From: Erysipelotrichaceae bacterium 66202529
GTDB lineage: Bacteria; Bacillota_I; Bacilli_A; Erysipelotrichales; Erysipelotrichaceae
Direction of reading: 5' to 3'
DNA length: 64,000 nucleotides
Assembly (NCBI GenBank): GCA_017161075.1
Contig: CP046174.1
Coordinates: 4,092,001-4,156,000, forward strand
Made by a program: the position numbers and the translations under genes. The notes beneath the pieces are model-generated. The model worked only from the letters and a program-made list of their open reading frames with translations, searched no databases and had not been told where the DNA came from. The stretch's first letter is position 1, and each line of letters starts with the position of its first letter. Positions 34,966 through 44,004 of this stretch are shown in pieces.

Positions 34966-34998
34966 AAAACCCCTGCTTGAGTAAAAACAGGGGTTTTA
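34966..34998 (+). terminator. Terminator after the CDF gene
   Basis: AAAACCCCTG pairs perfectly with CAGGGGTTTT. Confidence 0.88.
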
Positions 34999-35155
34999 TC
35001 AGCTTAACAATGAAGAAGGCGGATAAGAAAAAACGATATGCCTGTTCTGTTATAGGTAAAAACACATATTACGTAAAAAAGGAATCCTTTCAAATCCCTT
35101 TTTCTTGTAGAGTATATAAAATTGCACTGCCTCCTTTTATGGTGAAGCAGGTGTT

Positions 35156-36220
35156 CTATCCTTCCTGTTTTTCTTCCTTGACGAGCTTTCCTTCCGCATT
35201 ACGGATAACTACCGTACCGATTGGTTCTTCGAGAAAGGGAATTATATCCGGATCATAATTGCATACGGTATTCAAAGAGAATACCTGTGTGTGATCAATG
35301 TCATCGATATACTCCTGTGTTTCATCCCCTGCGAAGATTCTCCAGCCGCTGTCCGGATTGTCTTTGGAAGGCTCCTCGCGTACCATATAACAGATTTTAT
35401 CCTGATCGATGCTGACACGATCCGTCACAAAGCAGCCAAGGGTGCTTTCAATGAGCTTTTTCCCCTCTTTAATTCCCGGGAAATATTTCTTACCCTCCAG
35501 CCAGGAGTACCGATTCCATACATTTGTTCTGCTTTCAAAAAAGAGCTTTTCGATTGCCTGCAGTTCATTCTGAAACATCATGCTCCCATAATCATTGTTC
35601 ATACCGGAGCTACGAAACATAAAGTAGCATCCACCGCAAAGATAGCTGATTGCAAATTCCTCCCAGCTGTCAAACTGCCGGAATGCCCGGGTTCCGATAT
35701 CCTGCAGCATCATTTCTACCGTTTCCCGATCCAGAATATCGACCGCATAGCATTCCCGGATCATACGGACGCATTCTCCATAATCAAAGGCGGCAAAGCC
35801 TTGCTCCTTCAGGAAGGGATAAAACTGCTTTGCGAATGTTTTACAGCCCTCGAAGAACAGTCTTGCTTTCTCATCCAGCTCCTCTAAATCAAACTGAGGA
35901 TCATCCTTCCAGAAGCCCAGAAACTGCTCATACTGCCATTGTACATTATCATTCAAAAAGGCTTTGATTGCTTTAATTGCACTGTCTGTATCAGTGATTT
36001 CAAACTGTTCCTTTAAATGCTTGCGCAGAGCCTCACGGTTTATCTTTTCCCCTACCTCAAGCTTTACCAGATCATAGCCGTTCAAAATGGAAGGTATTCC
36101 GGAAAGCAGGATTTCAAATTCTTCTCTTTGAATAGCGATTTTCCCTTCCATTCGTTTGTTTTTCATCTTTTTTTCCAGCTGATGCAGCAGCTTGATATAC
36201 GTTATTTTTTTCTGTGACAT
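35156..36220 (-). CDS. DUF1266-DUF2185 fusion protein
   Basis: A 354-aa cytosolic protein. Residues 95-215 match the DUF1266 pattern (FDYGECVRMIRECYAVDILDRE... GTRAFRQFDSWEEFAISYLCGG). Residues 260-345 match the DUF2185/Imm33 pattern (CFVTDRVSIDQDKICYMVREEP, DSGWRIFAGDETQEYIDD, LNTVCNYDPDIIPFLEEP). Imm33 domains occur as immunity proteins in polymorphic toxin loci, but no toxin is adjacent here. The N-terminal 90 residues are helical and charged. Transcribed alone; the neighbour upstream is over 200 bases away. Confidence 0.75.
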   Translation of the reverse strand: MSQKKITYIKLLHQLEKKMKNKRMEGKIAIQREEFEILLSGIPSILNGYDLVKLEVGEKINREALRKHLKEQFEITDTDSAIKAIKAFLNDNVQWQYEQFLGFWKDDPQFDLEELDEKARLFFEGCKTFAKQFYPFLKEQGFAAFDYGECVRMIRECYAVDILDRETVEMMLQDIGTRAFRQFDSWEEFAISYLCGGCYFMFRSSGMNNDYGSMMFQNELQAIEKLFFESRTNVWNRYSWLEGKKYFPGIKEGKKLIESTLGCFVTDRVSIDQDKICYMVREEPSKDNPDSGWRIFAGDETQEYIDDIDHTQVFSLNTVCNYDPDIIPFLEEPIGTVVIRNAEGKLVKEEKQEG

Positions 36221-36443
36221 AATCTTCGTCTCCTCATCGTATCAATATGACTATTATACAACAGTTTACTCTACAGGGAAACGCCGGAACTAAAAGAATA
36301 CACATTACGCTTTATCACCTATTCATATTATATATTTTGGTTAACTGTAAAATAAATATTTCATACAAATTTGAGCAATAAGAGTAATATAAAATATCAC
36401 AATCCATACAATGGCTGAGATACTTCATCTAATTTCATAAATC

Positions 36444-36911
36444 TTAATTATCACCATTTCTTAGAAGTGAGAGAAAAGCTGTTCCATTTTGTGGAGCATC
36501 TTGTGAAAAATACTCACATACAGTAGCTCCAACGTCAGATAAAGTATGACGAAGCCCAATTGTTTTACCTTGTAAGCCTTTTTTATAAATCAAAAGAGGT
36601 ACATTTTCCCTTGTATGCTTATTATGCCCTATTAAAGGATCATTTCCGTGATCAGCCATTATAACGAGAATATCCTGTTCATTCAACTTCTTTATAATCC
36701 TTCCGATTTTCTCATCTGCAATTTCCAACAAAGTTTTATACCAGCTAGCATCCTGACTATGACCTGCAAGATCTGTTTCCTGAACGTTGGTACAAATAAA
36801 GCCCCGCTTCAAAATTTCAATTTCCTGGATTGTCAAATCCAGTACCTTCACTGTATCTACACAAGAAACTGATTTACCTTCTTTATTTGCGACGATAACG
36901 ATTTCTTTATC
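36444..36911 (-). pseudogene. Remnant of a YhfW-like phosphopentomutase-family gene
   Basis: The C-terminal part of an alkaline-phosphatase-superfamily mutase: FICTNVQETDLAGHSQDASWY, then VIMADHGNDPLIGHNKHTREN VPLL, which carry metal-binding Asp and His residues, as in DeoB and E. coli YhfW. An initiator GTG at 36851 gives 135 aa, but homologous-looking residues (IVIVANKEG, VDTVKVLDL) extend upstream to the in-frame stop at 36912. At least two thirds of the protein is missing and no ribosome site is seen. I read this as a 5'-deleted gene. Confidence 0.75.
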
Positions 36912-36977
36912 TCATACTATTATTAAATATCATAGAAAGGAATTTATAAAAAAATCATTACGGAAAAGATATTATAC

Positions 36978-37018
36978 AGAAAAACAGCAGCTTTCGGCAT
37001 TACCGAAAACCGCTGCGA
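36978..37018 (-). terminator. Terminator of the second PTS EIICB/membrane protein unit
   Basis: On the minus strand CAGCGGTTTTCGG and CCGAAAGCTGCTG pair (two wobbles) around TAATG, followed by TTTTTCTG. Confidence 0.8.
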
Positions 37019-37531
37019 TTAACGAATAGAGAAATATATTCCAAATACAAGAGAGATAAAGAGTATGAGTACAACTGCTGTAATCACAAGTACAGATAGC
37101 TGACCTTCCTTCCTGATTTCCTTCAGCGCCCCTTTAAAAGAGAAGGACTCCCACGAAAAGTACTTTCGCAGTGACAAAATCATCAGAATAGCAGAGATAA
37201 AGTTCATCAATACAAACTGTCCGACAGTCATCAGAAGCAGATTTACACGGACGCTTTCTACATGCTGTGGAACCTCCAAATCCTTCAGGAAATTTTTCAG
37301 CACGTACCAGACATACAGATTAGCGGTACAGATCATAAAGCCGGTAATCACAATCGGACTCTTGCTGATCAATTCCTCATAAGATTTGCCGCTCAGATTG
37401 GATAATCCTCCGACATAAACCAGAAACAGTACAATCATAGCAACACAAGCGTATTTCGCATAGCGCATATACCGGAAGCTGCCTGTTGTCCGAAGCTTAT
37501 TCTTCTGTCTGATAACGTCTCTTTTTTTCAT
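37019..37531 (-). CDS. Small membrane protein downstream of PTS EIICB
   Basis: Not recognised. 170 aa from the ATG at 37531, which has AGGAGG 7 bases upstream; the ORF extends 9 codons further up without one. Four hydrophobic segments (YACVAMIVLFLVYVGGL, SPIVITGFMICTANLYVWYVL, VNLLLMTVGQFVLMNFISAILMILSL, LSVLVITAVVLILFISLVFGIYF). The N-terminus is very basic (KKRDVIRQKNKLR). It follows the PTS gene by 46 bases on the same strand and probably shares its transcript. Confidence 0.7.
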   Translation of the reverse strand: MKKRDVIRQKNKLRTTGSFRYMRYAKYACVAMIVLFLVYVGGLSNLSGKSYEELISKSPIVITGFMICTANLYVWYVLKNFLKDLEVPQHVESVRVNLLLMTVGQFVLMNFISAILMILSLRKYFSWESFSFKGALKEIRKEGQLSVLVITAVVLILFISLVFGIYFSIR

Positions 37532-37577
37532 AATGACTCCTCCTGCCATGGATGCCATACCCTCATCTCCTCTTTTG

Positions 37578-39191
37578 TTAATCTAAATGCAGATAGTCTT
37601 TCACCTTTGTTGTGATATTTACTACACGGACACCATAGATGACCTGAACTGAATTCTTACCGCGTACCACACCGATTGCTTCCAGATAGTTCTTCCAGCT
37701 GGAATCCGGTGCGATTAGGGAATCGTCTTTAACTGTAACACGCAGACGGCTAGCACAGCAGGTTACCGTTTCAATATTGTCTGCTCCCCCAAGAGCCTCA
37801 ATAATACGGATTTCCAGTGCATCCTCCGGTAAATCGGAAGCTACAGCACCATCCTTGCCGCTATTTTTAATTTCATTGTATTCTTTTTTACTCATCAGCT
37901 TGATTTCACCCTCATCATCACGACCAGGTGTTTTCAGATTGAATTTTGTAATTGCAAATTTGAATGCGAAGTAGTATACGATAAAGGTTACAGGCAACAG
38001 CCATAATGCACTCATAGCATGTACCTTCTGCGGCTGGAACAGGTTTGGAATCATGAAGAATAACGCTGTTCCGTTGATGGAAATATTGGTGATTTCTGCA
38101 GCCACATAGCACAGACCGCATAATGGAGCATATACCAGCCAGTACAGTGCAGGAGCAACGAACAGGAAGGTATACTCGATTGGCTCTGAAATACCAACCA
38201 TCGCCAGAGTGAAGACAGATGGTACCAGCAATGCCGCAACCTTCTTCTTGTTTTCCGGTTTTGCACAGCGATACATTGCAAATGCAGCACCAGGCAGACC
38301 AGCCAGCTGGAACAGCAGACGTCCGTTTGTGAAGTTTCTTGTGATATAGCCGGTTGCACTTGCGCTTGCAGCCTGCCCGTTGATAATGTTTTTTACACCC
38401 TCATACATCACACCGTCGATCATCATCGTACCGCCGACCTTTGTATATTCGATCGGGAATGCAATCAGATGGTGGATACCAAACGGCAGCAGCATCTTAT
38501 CCAGTGTACCGAACACGAAGGTTCCCAGCAGACCGCTTGTACGGATAAAGCCTGTAATATTCTGCAGAGCACCTGCGACATACGGCCATACATAGTAGAA
38601 TGCGATAGCCAGTGGAATGGAAGCAAGAGCCACCATGATAATAACGAATTTTGTACCTGCGAAGAATCCGAACATCGCCGGCAGCTTTGTATCAACGAAT
38701 TTGTTGTGCAGTGCTGCGGCAATCAAACCGGTAACGATACCGGAGAAGATTCCCATGTTGTATGAATAGATCCCCAAAGAGCTTGACCATAATGCGTTGA
38801 AGTTCAGCGCTGCCTGCTGGGAATAACCGCTTTTTACCAGTGCATCCACAGTAGTTGTTTCTGCAGTCCATCCTTCCAATGCAGCCCATCCTTCGATCCC
38901 CCTCATGAAGCAGAAGAATAAGATCAGACCCGCAAATGCTGCCCATCCCTTCTCCTTCTTGGCAAGAGTGAAGGCAATTGCCACGGCGAACCATAGCTGC
39001 AGATTGTTCATGAACATGAATCCCAAATTGGTAATCATAGTGAACAGATTGTACAGGATGTTTCCTTCCGGCAGAATGTAGTTTGTAAATGCACTACCGA
39101 TACCGACGAAGAAACCAACAAGTACAAGCAGGATGATTGGAACCATCATTGCCCCGGCAAATGTCTGAAGTTTTGCCTGAATATTTTTCAT
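37578..39191 (-). CDS. PTS EIICB, glucose/alpha-glucoside family, copy 2
   Basis: Sugar-importing permease of 537 aa, paralogous to the one at 25740. EIIC fills residues 1-430, with the family motif FGIHHLIAFPIEYTKVGG. EIIB fills 455-537, with the phosphorylated cysteine C479 in TCCASRLR (a second Cys precedes it). No EIIA domain is fused; the EIIA at 42559 is nearby. A cre-like site and the shared GTGGTAATTT box lie upstream. GGAGGAACAAGCT precedes the ATG. Confidence 0.93.
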   Translation of the reverse strand: MKNIQAKLQTFAGAMMVPIILLVLVGFFVGIGSAFTNYILPEGNILYNLFTMITNLGFMFMNNLQLWFAVAIAFTLAKKEKGWAAFAGLILFFCFMRGIEGWAALEGWTAETTTVDALVKSGYSQQAALNFNALWSSSLGIYSYNMGIFSGIVTGLIAAALHNKFVDTKLPAMFGFFAGTKFVIIMVALASIPLAIAFYYVWPYVAGALQNITGFIRTSGLLGTFVFGTLDKMLLPFGIHHLIAFPIEYTKVGGTMMIDGVMYEGVKNIINGQAASASATGYITRNFTNGRLLFQLAGLPGAAFAMYRCAKPENKKKVAALLVPSVFTLAMVGISEPIEYTFLFVAPALYWLVYAPLCGLCYVAAEITNISINGTALFFMIPNLFQPQKVHAMSALWLLPVTFIVYYFAFKFAITKFNLKTPGRDDEGEIKLMSKKEYNEIKNSGKDGAVASDLPEDALEIRIIEALGGADNIETVTCCASRLRVTVKDDSLIAPDSSWKNYLEAIGVVRGKNSVQVIYGVRVVNITTKVKDYLHLD

Positions 39192-39206
39192 AGCTTGTTC
39201 CTCCTT

Positions 39207-39220
39207 TGTTTACGCTTTCA
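39207..39220 (-). promoter_or_regulatory. Candidate cre site upstream of the second EIICB
   Basis: On the minus strand TGAAAGCGTAAACA matches the Gram-positive cre consensus TGWAANCGNTNWCA at all but one position. It sits between a TAAAAT -10 and the start codon, where CcpA would repress. Confidence 0.55.
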
Positions 39221-39280
39221 TTTTAGCATGTCCGCCAAATTGAAAAAGAATGCAATGAGTTACGGTAATGCATTATTATT

Positions 39281-39290
39281 GTGGTAATTT
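39281..39290. promoter_or_regulatory. GTGGTAATTT box, copy 1
   Basis: GTGGTAATTT followed by TTCATCA, 90 bases upstream of the EIICB start. The same box occurs 94 bases upstream of the EIIA gene at 43159. A candidate binding site of the PRD regulator encoded between them. Confidence 0.5.
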
Positions 39291-39294
39291 TTCA

Positions 39295-40662
39295 TCACCT
39301 TTTTATGCATGCAAGCTCTACAAGTGCCTCATAGTAGATATCGCTTGCTTTTAACAGTGATTCCACCGGCATGCATTCATTCGGCATATGCGGGCGGGGA
39401 TCCTCATCGGGAAAGGTCGCACCAAAGGCTACGCCATGATCGAGCACACGGGCATAAGATGCGCCTCCCTTTGTGAACACCGCAGCTTCTTCATCCATTA
39501 CACGCTGGTATGCGGTTTTCAGACTCTGAATCAGTGTACTGTTTTCTTCCACATACAGCAAACGCTTATGACGAAGAACCTCAAGGTCACAACCGTATTG
39601 CAAAGCAAGCGTTCGCAGCACAGAAAGCAGCTCCTGCTCATTTGTTGCTTTTACATAACGCACATCCAAGCACAGCTCCAGCATACCATTGTGGGTCTGC
39701 ATTGACATTGGACAGACAGAGCCGCAGCCCATTGCCTCATCCTCAAAATATAAGCCGCTTTTCTTACCATAAAAATCATCTGTAAAATTTTCATACAGCA
39801 TATTTACCATGGCATATAAGGAGGTGTTCCTGTCTAGGTGTCCATGAAAATCCTTTACAAGCTTATAAATGGCATTCTCCCCACGCTGTGGATTGCGTGA
39901 TAATGCCCTTATCCCGCGATAGGTTATCCTGATTCCATCCGGCAGTACCTCAATCAGATTGGTACGCTCCACAAAGCTGATATCGCTTCCCTTTGGCAGC
40001 AGCACCTGGATATCATCACAGACAATATTCAACCGTTCTTTACAATACAATCGGATATCCTTATCCGCCTGCATGAGGAAGCGTACCTGAAGAATTCCCT
40101 TTTCTCCATTGACGATAGGAAAATTGCCATCCGGTGAAAAGCCGCAAACCGGCTGTACCGCATGCTTGAAATAATGTTCCATACATTCCCAGGTTGTCTC
40201 CTCCGCACCTCCAGCAATGATGCGGATTGGGTGGTGCAGCTTTCGCTTTTCTTTTTTGATACGTGCTGCCGCATACAAAGCTGCCAGCAAAGGCCCCTTG
40301 TCATCATTGACACCACGGCCATACAGCATACCGTTTTCCTGACGCATAACAAAGGGATCACTGTTCCACAAAGAGCGCTCACCTGCTTCGACCACATCCA
40401 GATGACCGAGAACACCGATGTAATCATCCCCTTCTCCTATCTGTGCATCCAATGCATAGCCGTCAAAATCGCGAACGGTAAAGCCCATCCTTTGTGCAAT
40501 TTCCATAAATGCATCAAATGCCTTGCGGATTTCCTTACCAAACGGTGCTTTGGCTGATGCAGTTTCCATATCCCGAACAGACGGTATCGCAACAAGACGG
40601 CCTACATCTTCCAGGAATTTCTCTATATCTTCACTCTGTTGTATATTTTGTATCGAATTCAT
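39295..40662 (-). CDS. Sapep/PepV-type M20 dipeptidase
   Basis: Metal-dependent dipeptidase of 455 aa, cytosolic. Ligands and catalytic residues of the M20 family are visible: GVLGHLDVVEAG (His, Asp), GRGVNDDKGPLLAALYAA (bridging Asp), IIAGGAEETTWECMEHYF (general base Glu-Glu), and a late FGATFPDEDPRPHMPNE that supplies the last His. The length and middle lid domain match PepV-like enzymes rather than DapE, so it should not be taken as the missing DAP deacetylase. It lies between the EIICB gene and the PRD regulator; a link to sugar use is not evident. Confidence 0.9.
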   Translation of the reverse strand: MNSIQNIQQSEDIEKFLEDVGRLVAIPSVRDMETASAKAPFGKEIRKAFDAFMEIAQRMGFTVRDFDGYALDAQIGEGDDYIGVLGHLDVVEAGERSLWNSDPFVMRQENGMLYGRGVNDDKGPLLAALYAAARIKKEKRKLHHPIRIIAGGAEETTWECMEHYFKHAVQPVCGFSPDGNFPIVNGEKGILQVRFLMQADKDIRLYCKERLNIVCDDIQVLLPKGSDISFVERTNLIEVLPDGIRITYRGIRALSRNPQRGENAIYKLVKDFHGHLDRNTSLYAMVNMLYENFTDDFYGKKSGLYFEDEAMGCGSVCPMSMQTHNGMLELCLDVRYVKATNEQELLSVLRTLALQYGCDLEVLRHKRLLYVEENSTLIQSLKTAYQRVMDEEAAVFTKGGASYARVLDHGVAFGATFPDEDPRPHMPNECMPVESLLKASDIYYEALVELACIKR

Positions 40663-40913
40663 TGTATCATGCCTCCTTGACTGGTATCCTTCATCAGACC
40701 CTGTGCAGGCAGAGAAGGAAAAACGATTGATTTATCAACTTTATGCATATTCACTTTTTTACCCTTATGTAAAGCCTGTGCTTGAAATCATACGGTATTG
40801 TGTTGCTGGAACGTATATCGGCTGGTTATAACTTCCTGCTTCTTGTTGTCGTCATTCTTGACAGAACGGCATTTCACACGTATAGTTGCAGGTGAAAGCG
40901 AGGGTGCACGCTT

Positions 40914-42449
40914 ATGAATAAACGTATCATGAAAATCGTGGATGTACTATTGAAACAGGATTCCTATATCACGATTGATAAAATTTCCGAAGAGCTTGCG
41001 GTTTCCAATAAAACGATACGCAATGATCTTCAAATCGTGGATCAGTATCTGGAGGAAAACCACCTCAGACTGATTAAAAAAACCGGTGTCGGTATCCGAA
41101 TTGAGGGCTCGGTGAATGACAAGCTGCATATTCTGGAGAGTGTTCGTGAGAAGAACAAAACACTTGCGGATTATTCTCCGCAGGCCCGTAAGATTTTCAT
41201 CGGGATGCAGCTGAGTACCTTTGACAGCTGCCGTATTTATGAGCTGAGTGAACAGCTTTTTGTCTCCCGTGCCACAATTCACAAGGATATCCTGTCGCTT
41301 ACCAGGGATCTGGAAACCTTTAAGATTACCTTACATCGCAAGAATAATAACGGAATCAGCATGGAAGGGAAGGAAAAAAATATCCGTAACTTTCTACTGG
41401 AGCTGATGCTGCGGGATAACGGCTATCAGATGTTTATGGATATCATACGCCGTGATGACTACAGATGTGACGGCTCCTATGTATATCCGGGACTTGAGGT
41501 CACAGATGATGAAATGAAGGATTTCACCGACTGTATTTTACGCTGCGGAAATCCGTATATCAGCTCTTTAACCTTTCCTTCGATGGTGCTTGTGGTTCTG
41601 CGTATGTTTGTGCTTTATCTTCGTATCCAGGATCATCATATTGTCCATCTCTCTGATTCATTTATCAGCGATCTCAAAAAAGAGCCCTTCTATAAGGAAG
41701 TCAGAGAGCTGTGCGACCGGCTGGCAAATCATTACCGACTCCAAATTCCGGATGTGGAAATACGCTATCTGCAGGTTTACTTTCTGGCCCTGCAAAACAG
41801 CAGTGACCTCAGTGAACAGGAACAGAAGGAAGCACGCATGCTGAGTGATGCACTGCTTTCATCGTGGAGTGAACAGCTGCATCTTCCCTTTGATCAGGAT
41901 GAGGAGCTGCGTCAGTCCGTTTACGATCATCTCTGCCCTGCCATCCTTCGCTTCCGACATGGCATACCGAAGGAGAATCCTTTGATGCAGGAAATCCATA
42001 CCTTGTACGAACGAACCTTTCAGGTCGCACGAACCAGCGTTTCTGTGATTGAAGAGCATTTCCACTGCAAGGTAAGCGATGATGAGGTAGGCTTTTTAGC
42101 ACTGCATCTGGCCGCATCTCTGGAACATATGAAGCAGCCTCTGAAAACTGTGCTGGTTGCCCACGGCGGTGTTGGTGCCGGAAACCTGCTGCGCAGAAAG
42201 CTCACCGCACAGATACCGGAAATCGACATTATTTCCCAGGAAACATTTCTCTCCATCTATGAGCGTGATGTGAGTGATGTCGATCTGATAATCAGTACCC
42301 TGGAGCTCAGCCTGCATACCGATGTCAAAATCCTGCAGGTAAATTCCCTGCTTCATGATTATGATCTTCACCGTTTAAAGGATATTATCCGCGATTATTA
42401 CAAGGTGAAAAATGATCCCTATAATTTTAAAGCAGCAGTACAGGAATAG
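40914..42449 (+). CDS. PRD-domain sugar operon regulator, copy 2
   Basis: Transcriptional regulator of 511 aa. HTH at 15-45 (DSYITIDKISEELAVSNKTIRNDLQIVDQYL), second HTH near 105-130 (IYELSEQLFVSRATIHKDILSL), two PRD domains (around residues 180-290 and 300-400, the second with FHCKVSDDEVGFLALHLAASLEH), and an EIIB-Gat-like domain from about 410 (KTVLVAHGGVGAGNLLRRKL). The EIIB cysteine position reads HGGVGAGN, so the usual Cys is replaced by Gly. It is the likely regulator of the flanking EIICB, EIIA and epimerase-like genes. Confidence 0.88.
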   Translation: MNKRIMKIVDVLLKQDSYITIDKISEELAVSNKTIRNDLQIVDQYLEENHLRLIKKTGVGIRIEGSVNDKLHILESVREKNKTLADYSPQARKIFIGMQLSTFDSCRIYELSEQLFVSRATIHKDILSLTRDLETFKITLHRKNNNGISMEGKEKNIRNFLLELMLRDNGYQMFMDIIRRDDYRCDGSYVYPGLEVTDDEMKDFTDCILRCGNPYISSLTFPSMVLVVLRMFVLYLRIQDHHIVHLSDSFISDLKKEPFYKEVRELCDRLANHYRLQIPDVEIRYLQVYFLALQNSSDLSEQEQKEARMLSDALLSSWSEQLHLPFDQDEELRQSVYDHLCPAILRFRHGIPKENPLMQEIHTLYERTFQVARTSVSVIEEHFHCKVSDDEVGFLALHLAASLEHMKQPLKTVLVAHGGVGAGNLLRRKLTAQIPEIDIISQETFLSIYERDVSDVDLIISTLELSLHTDVKILQVNSLLHDYDLHRLKDIIRDYYKVKNDPYNFKAAVQE

Positions 42450-42558
42450 CCGTTTACCTCCATATGAAAACCGGGAAGTCATGATTGTGTTCCATAGCAT
42501 CATGCTTCCCTTTCTTATGCATATCTGTAAGAAATAAGCGATATCACCGTTCCTATTT

Positions 42559-43065
42559 CTATACTGTGTACGTTACAGCTATACTTTCTCCACCCTTCAT
42601 ATCCACATTATCCACTTTACGGAATTCCTTATAGCTTTCTGCATTTGTGAAAATGACAATAACTGTCAGATCATAGCCCTTGGATAACAAATACTCACGA
42701 TCCATTTTCAGCAATGCCTCTCCTTTTTTCACTGTCTTTCCCTGTTCGCACATACAGGTAAAGCCGTTTCCGTTTTCATTTACCGTATCAATTCCAACAT
42801 GAATCAGAATTTCCATACCGTTAGGCAGAGTCAGTCCCACTGCATGATTGCTTGGAAACAGCATCGTTACTGTCGCATCCGCACAGGCATAAATCGTATC
42901 ACCGGTAGATGCCACCGCAAAGCCGTCTCCCATCATTTTCTGGGAAAACACCGGATTCTTTACCTCTTCGATTGGAATCAGGGTACCATCTACCACAGAA
43001 AGAAGCTCTTCCCGCTTACTTTCTTTTTCTTTATTTTCTTTTTTCTTAAAGCCAAACATTGTCAC
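42559..43065 (-). CDS. PTS glucose-type EIIA
   Basis: Phosphocarrier of 168 aa that passes phosphate from HPr to an EIIB domain. The active-site histidine is H89 in ILIHVGIDT, with H74 in SNHAVGLTL; both are conserved. The N-terminal 22 residues are a highly charged Lys/Glu stretch. It is a free-standing EIIA and can serve both EIICB proteins in this window. It diverges from the epimerase-like gene at 43288. AGGAGGTAGTGAC precedes the ATG. Confidence 0.93.
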   Translation of the reverse strand: MTMFGFKKKENKEKESKREELLSVVDGTLIPIEEVKNPVFSQKMMGDGFAVASTGDTIYACADATVTMLFPSNHAVGLTLPNGMEILIHVGIDTVNENGNGFTCMCEQGKTVKKGEALLKMDREYLLSKGYDLTVIVIFTNAESYKEFRKVDNVDMKGGESIAVTYTV

Positions 43066-43158
43066 TACCTCCTAGCTTCCTGTTATCTACTCCTATATCT
43101 TACCTGTTTCCATGGCGCATTACAATCTTTTCACTGTAAATTTCATGGCCTTTTCTAT

Positions 43159-43168
43159 GTGGTAATTT
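43159..43168. promoter_or_regulatory. GTGGTAATTT box, copy 2
   Basis: GTGGTAATTT followed by CTTACATCA, in the divergent region between the EIIA and the epimerase-like gene. It lies 94 bases from the EIIA start in the same orientation and nearly the same distance as copy 1 from EIICB. Confidence 0.5.
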
Positions 43169-43227
43169 CTTACATCAATGTTTATAAATTGCCTTATTGA
43201 TACGGATGGCGTTTCCACATCCCGCGA

Positions 43228-43257
43228 TTGCGGAAGTTTAGCAAAGTAGCGTACAAT
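43228..43257 (+). promoter_or_regulatory. Promoter of the second epimerase-like gene
   Basis: TTGCGG, 18 bases and TACAAT, 30 bases upstream of the ATG at 43288. CCGCGATTGCGG just overlapping the -35 can form a small hairpin or operator. Confidence 0.6.
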
Positions 43258-43287
43258 AAGGGTGCGAAAAGAAGGAGGAACTTACTT

Positions 43288-44004
43288 ATGAAACATATTA
43301 AAATTGCGGCTGGACTTGCACATGTAAATTACGGCAGAATTGCCGATCTGGTAAAGGAGGTCAGTGACGCAGGCGTTGATTATATCCATTCAGATGCTGC
43401 CGATATGCACGATCTTCAAAATATGAAGCTGATGGGAGGACATCAGATCATCGCAGGAATCCGCCCGGAAACTGATAAACCTATTGAATGTCATATCTAT
43501 ACGATCAGCATGGACAAAATGTTCATTGAGCAGATCGATGAAGCAGGTGCAAATATGCTGATTATCCCTGCCGAGCATTTTATCGGTGCACAGCTTGCCT
43601 ATATCATCAACTGGTGCCGTGAGCGTAAGATCAAGGTTGGTCTGACCCTGGGATGCTATACGCCGTTATGCTTTGTAGAGGAAAGCATTTATGATATCGA
43701 CCGTCTGCACATCGTTACACACGGTGTGGATGAGACAGATGGAAAGGATAACTGGGGATGGAGAAAGAGTGCCATAGACCTGGTACAGCGTGCACGCAAG
43801 ATGATTGATGAGAAGAATCCGAAATGTGAGCTGGCTGTAGACGGAGGTCTGCGTGCTGATAATATGGACAAGCTGATCGAATGCAATCCAGATGTCATCG
43901 TTTTGTCCAGTGCTATTTTCAAGGATCCAGATGGGGCAGCAGCTGGTGTGAAGAAATGCAGAGCCGCAATCGATGCCGCAGCAGAAAAATACGGTCTTGA
44001 ATAA
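43288..44004 (+). CDS. Divergent ribulose-phosphate-3-epimerase-like protein, copy 2
   Basis: A 238-aa paralogue of the protein at 25009, starting at the ATG preceded by AAGGAGGAAC; the frame is open 20 codons upstream but covers the promoter. The metal ligands H34 and D36 in YIHSDAADM, H in ECHIY and D in AVDGGL are kept. The phosphate-loop replacements are shared with copy 1 (THGVDETDGKDNWGWR; DVIVLSSAIFKD, closer to the standard loop). It probably works on the sugar phosphate produced by the second PTS. A terminator hairpin follows 5 bases after the stop. Confidence 0.8.
   Translation: MKHIKIAAGLAHVNYGRIADLVKEVSDAGVDYIHSDAADMHDLQNMKLMGGHQIIAGIRPETDKPIECHIYTISMDKMFIEQIDEAGANMLIIPAEHFIGAQLAYIINWCRERKIKVGLTLGCYTPLCFVEESIYDIDRLHIVTHGVDETDGKDNWGWRKSAIDLVQRARKMIDEKNPKCELAVDGGLRADNMDKLIECNPDVIVLSSAIFKDPDGAAAGVKKCRAAIDAAAEKYGLE

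Noticed and set aside
39295..40662. The M20 peptidase as the missing N-acetyl-DAP deacetylase
   Set aside because: Length, lid domain and motif spacing match PepV/Sapep dipeptidases, not the shorter DapL-associated deacetylases.
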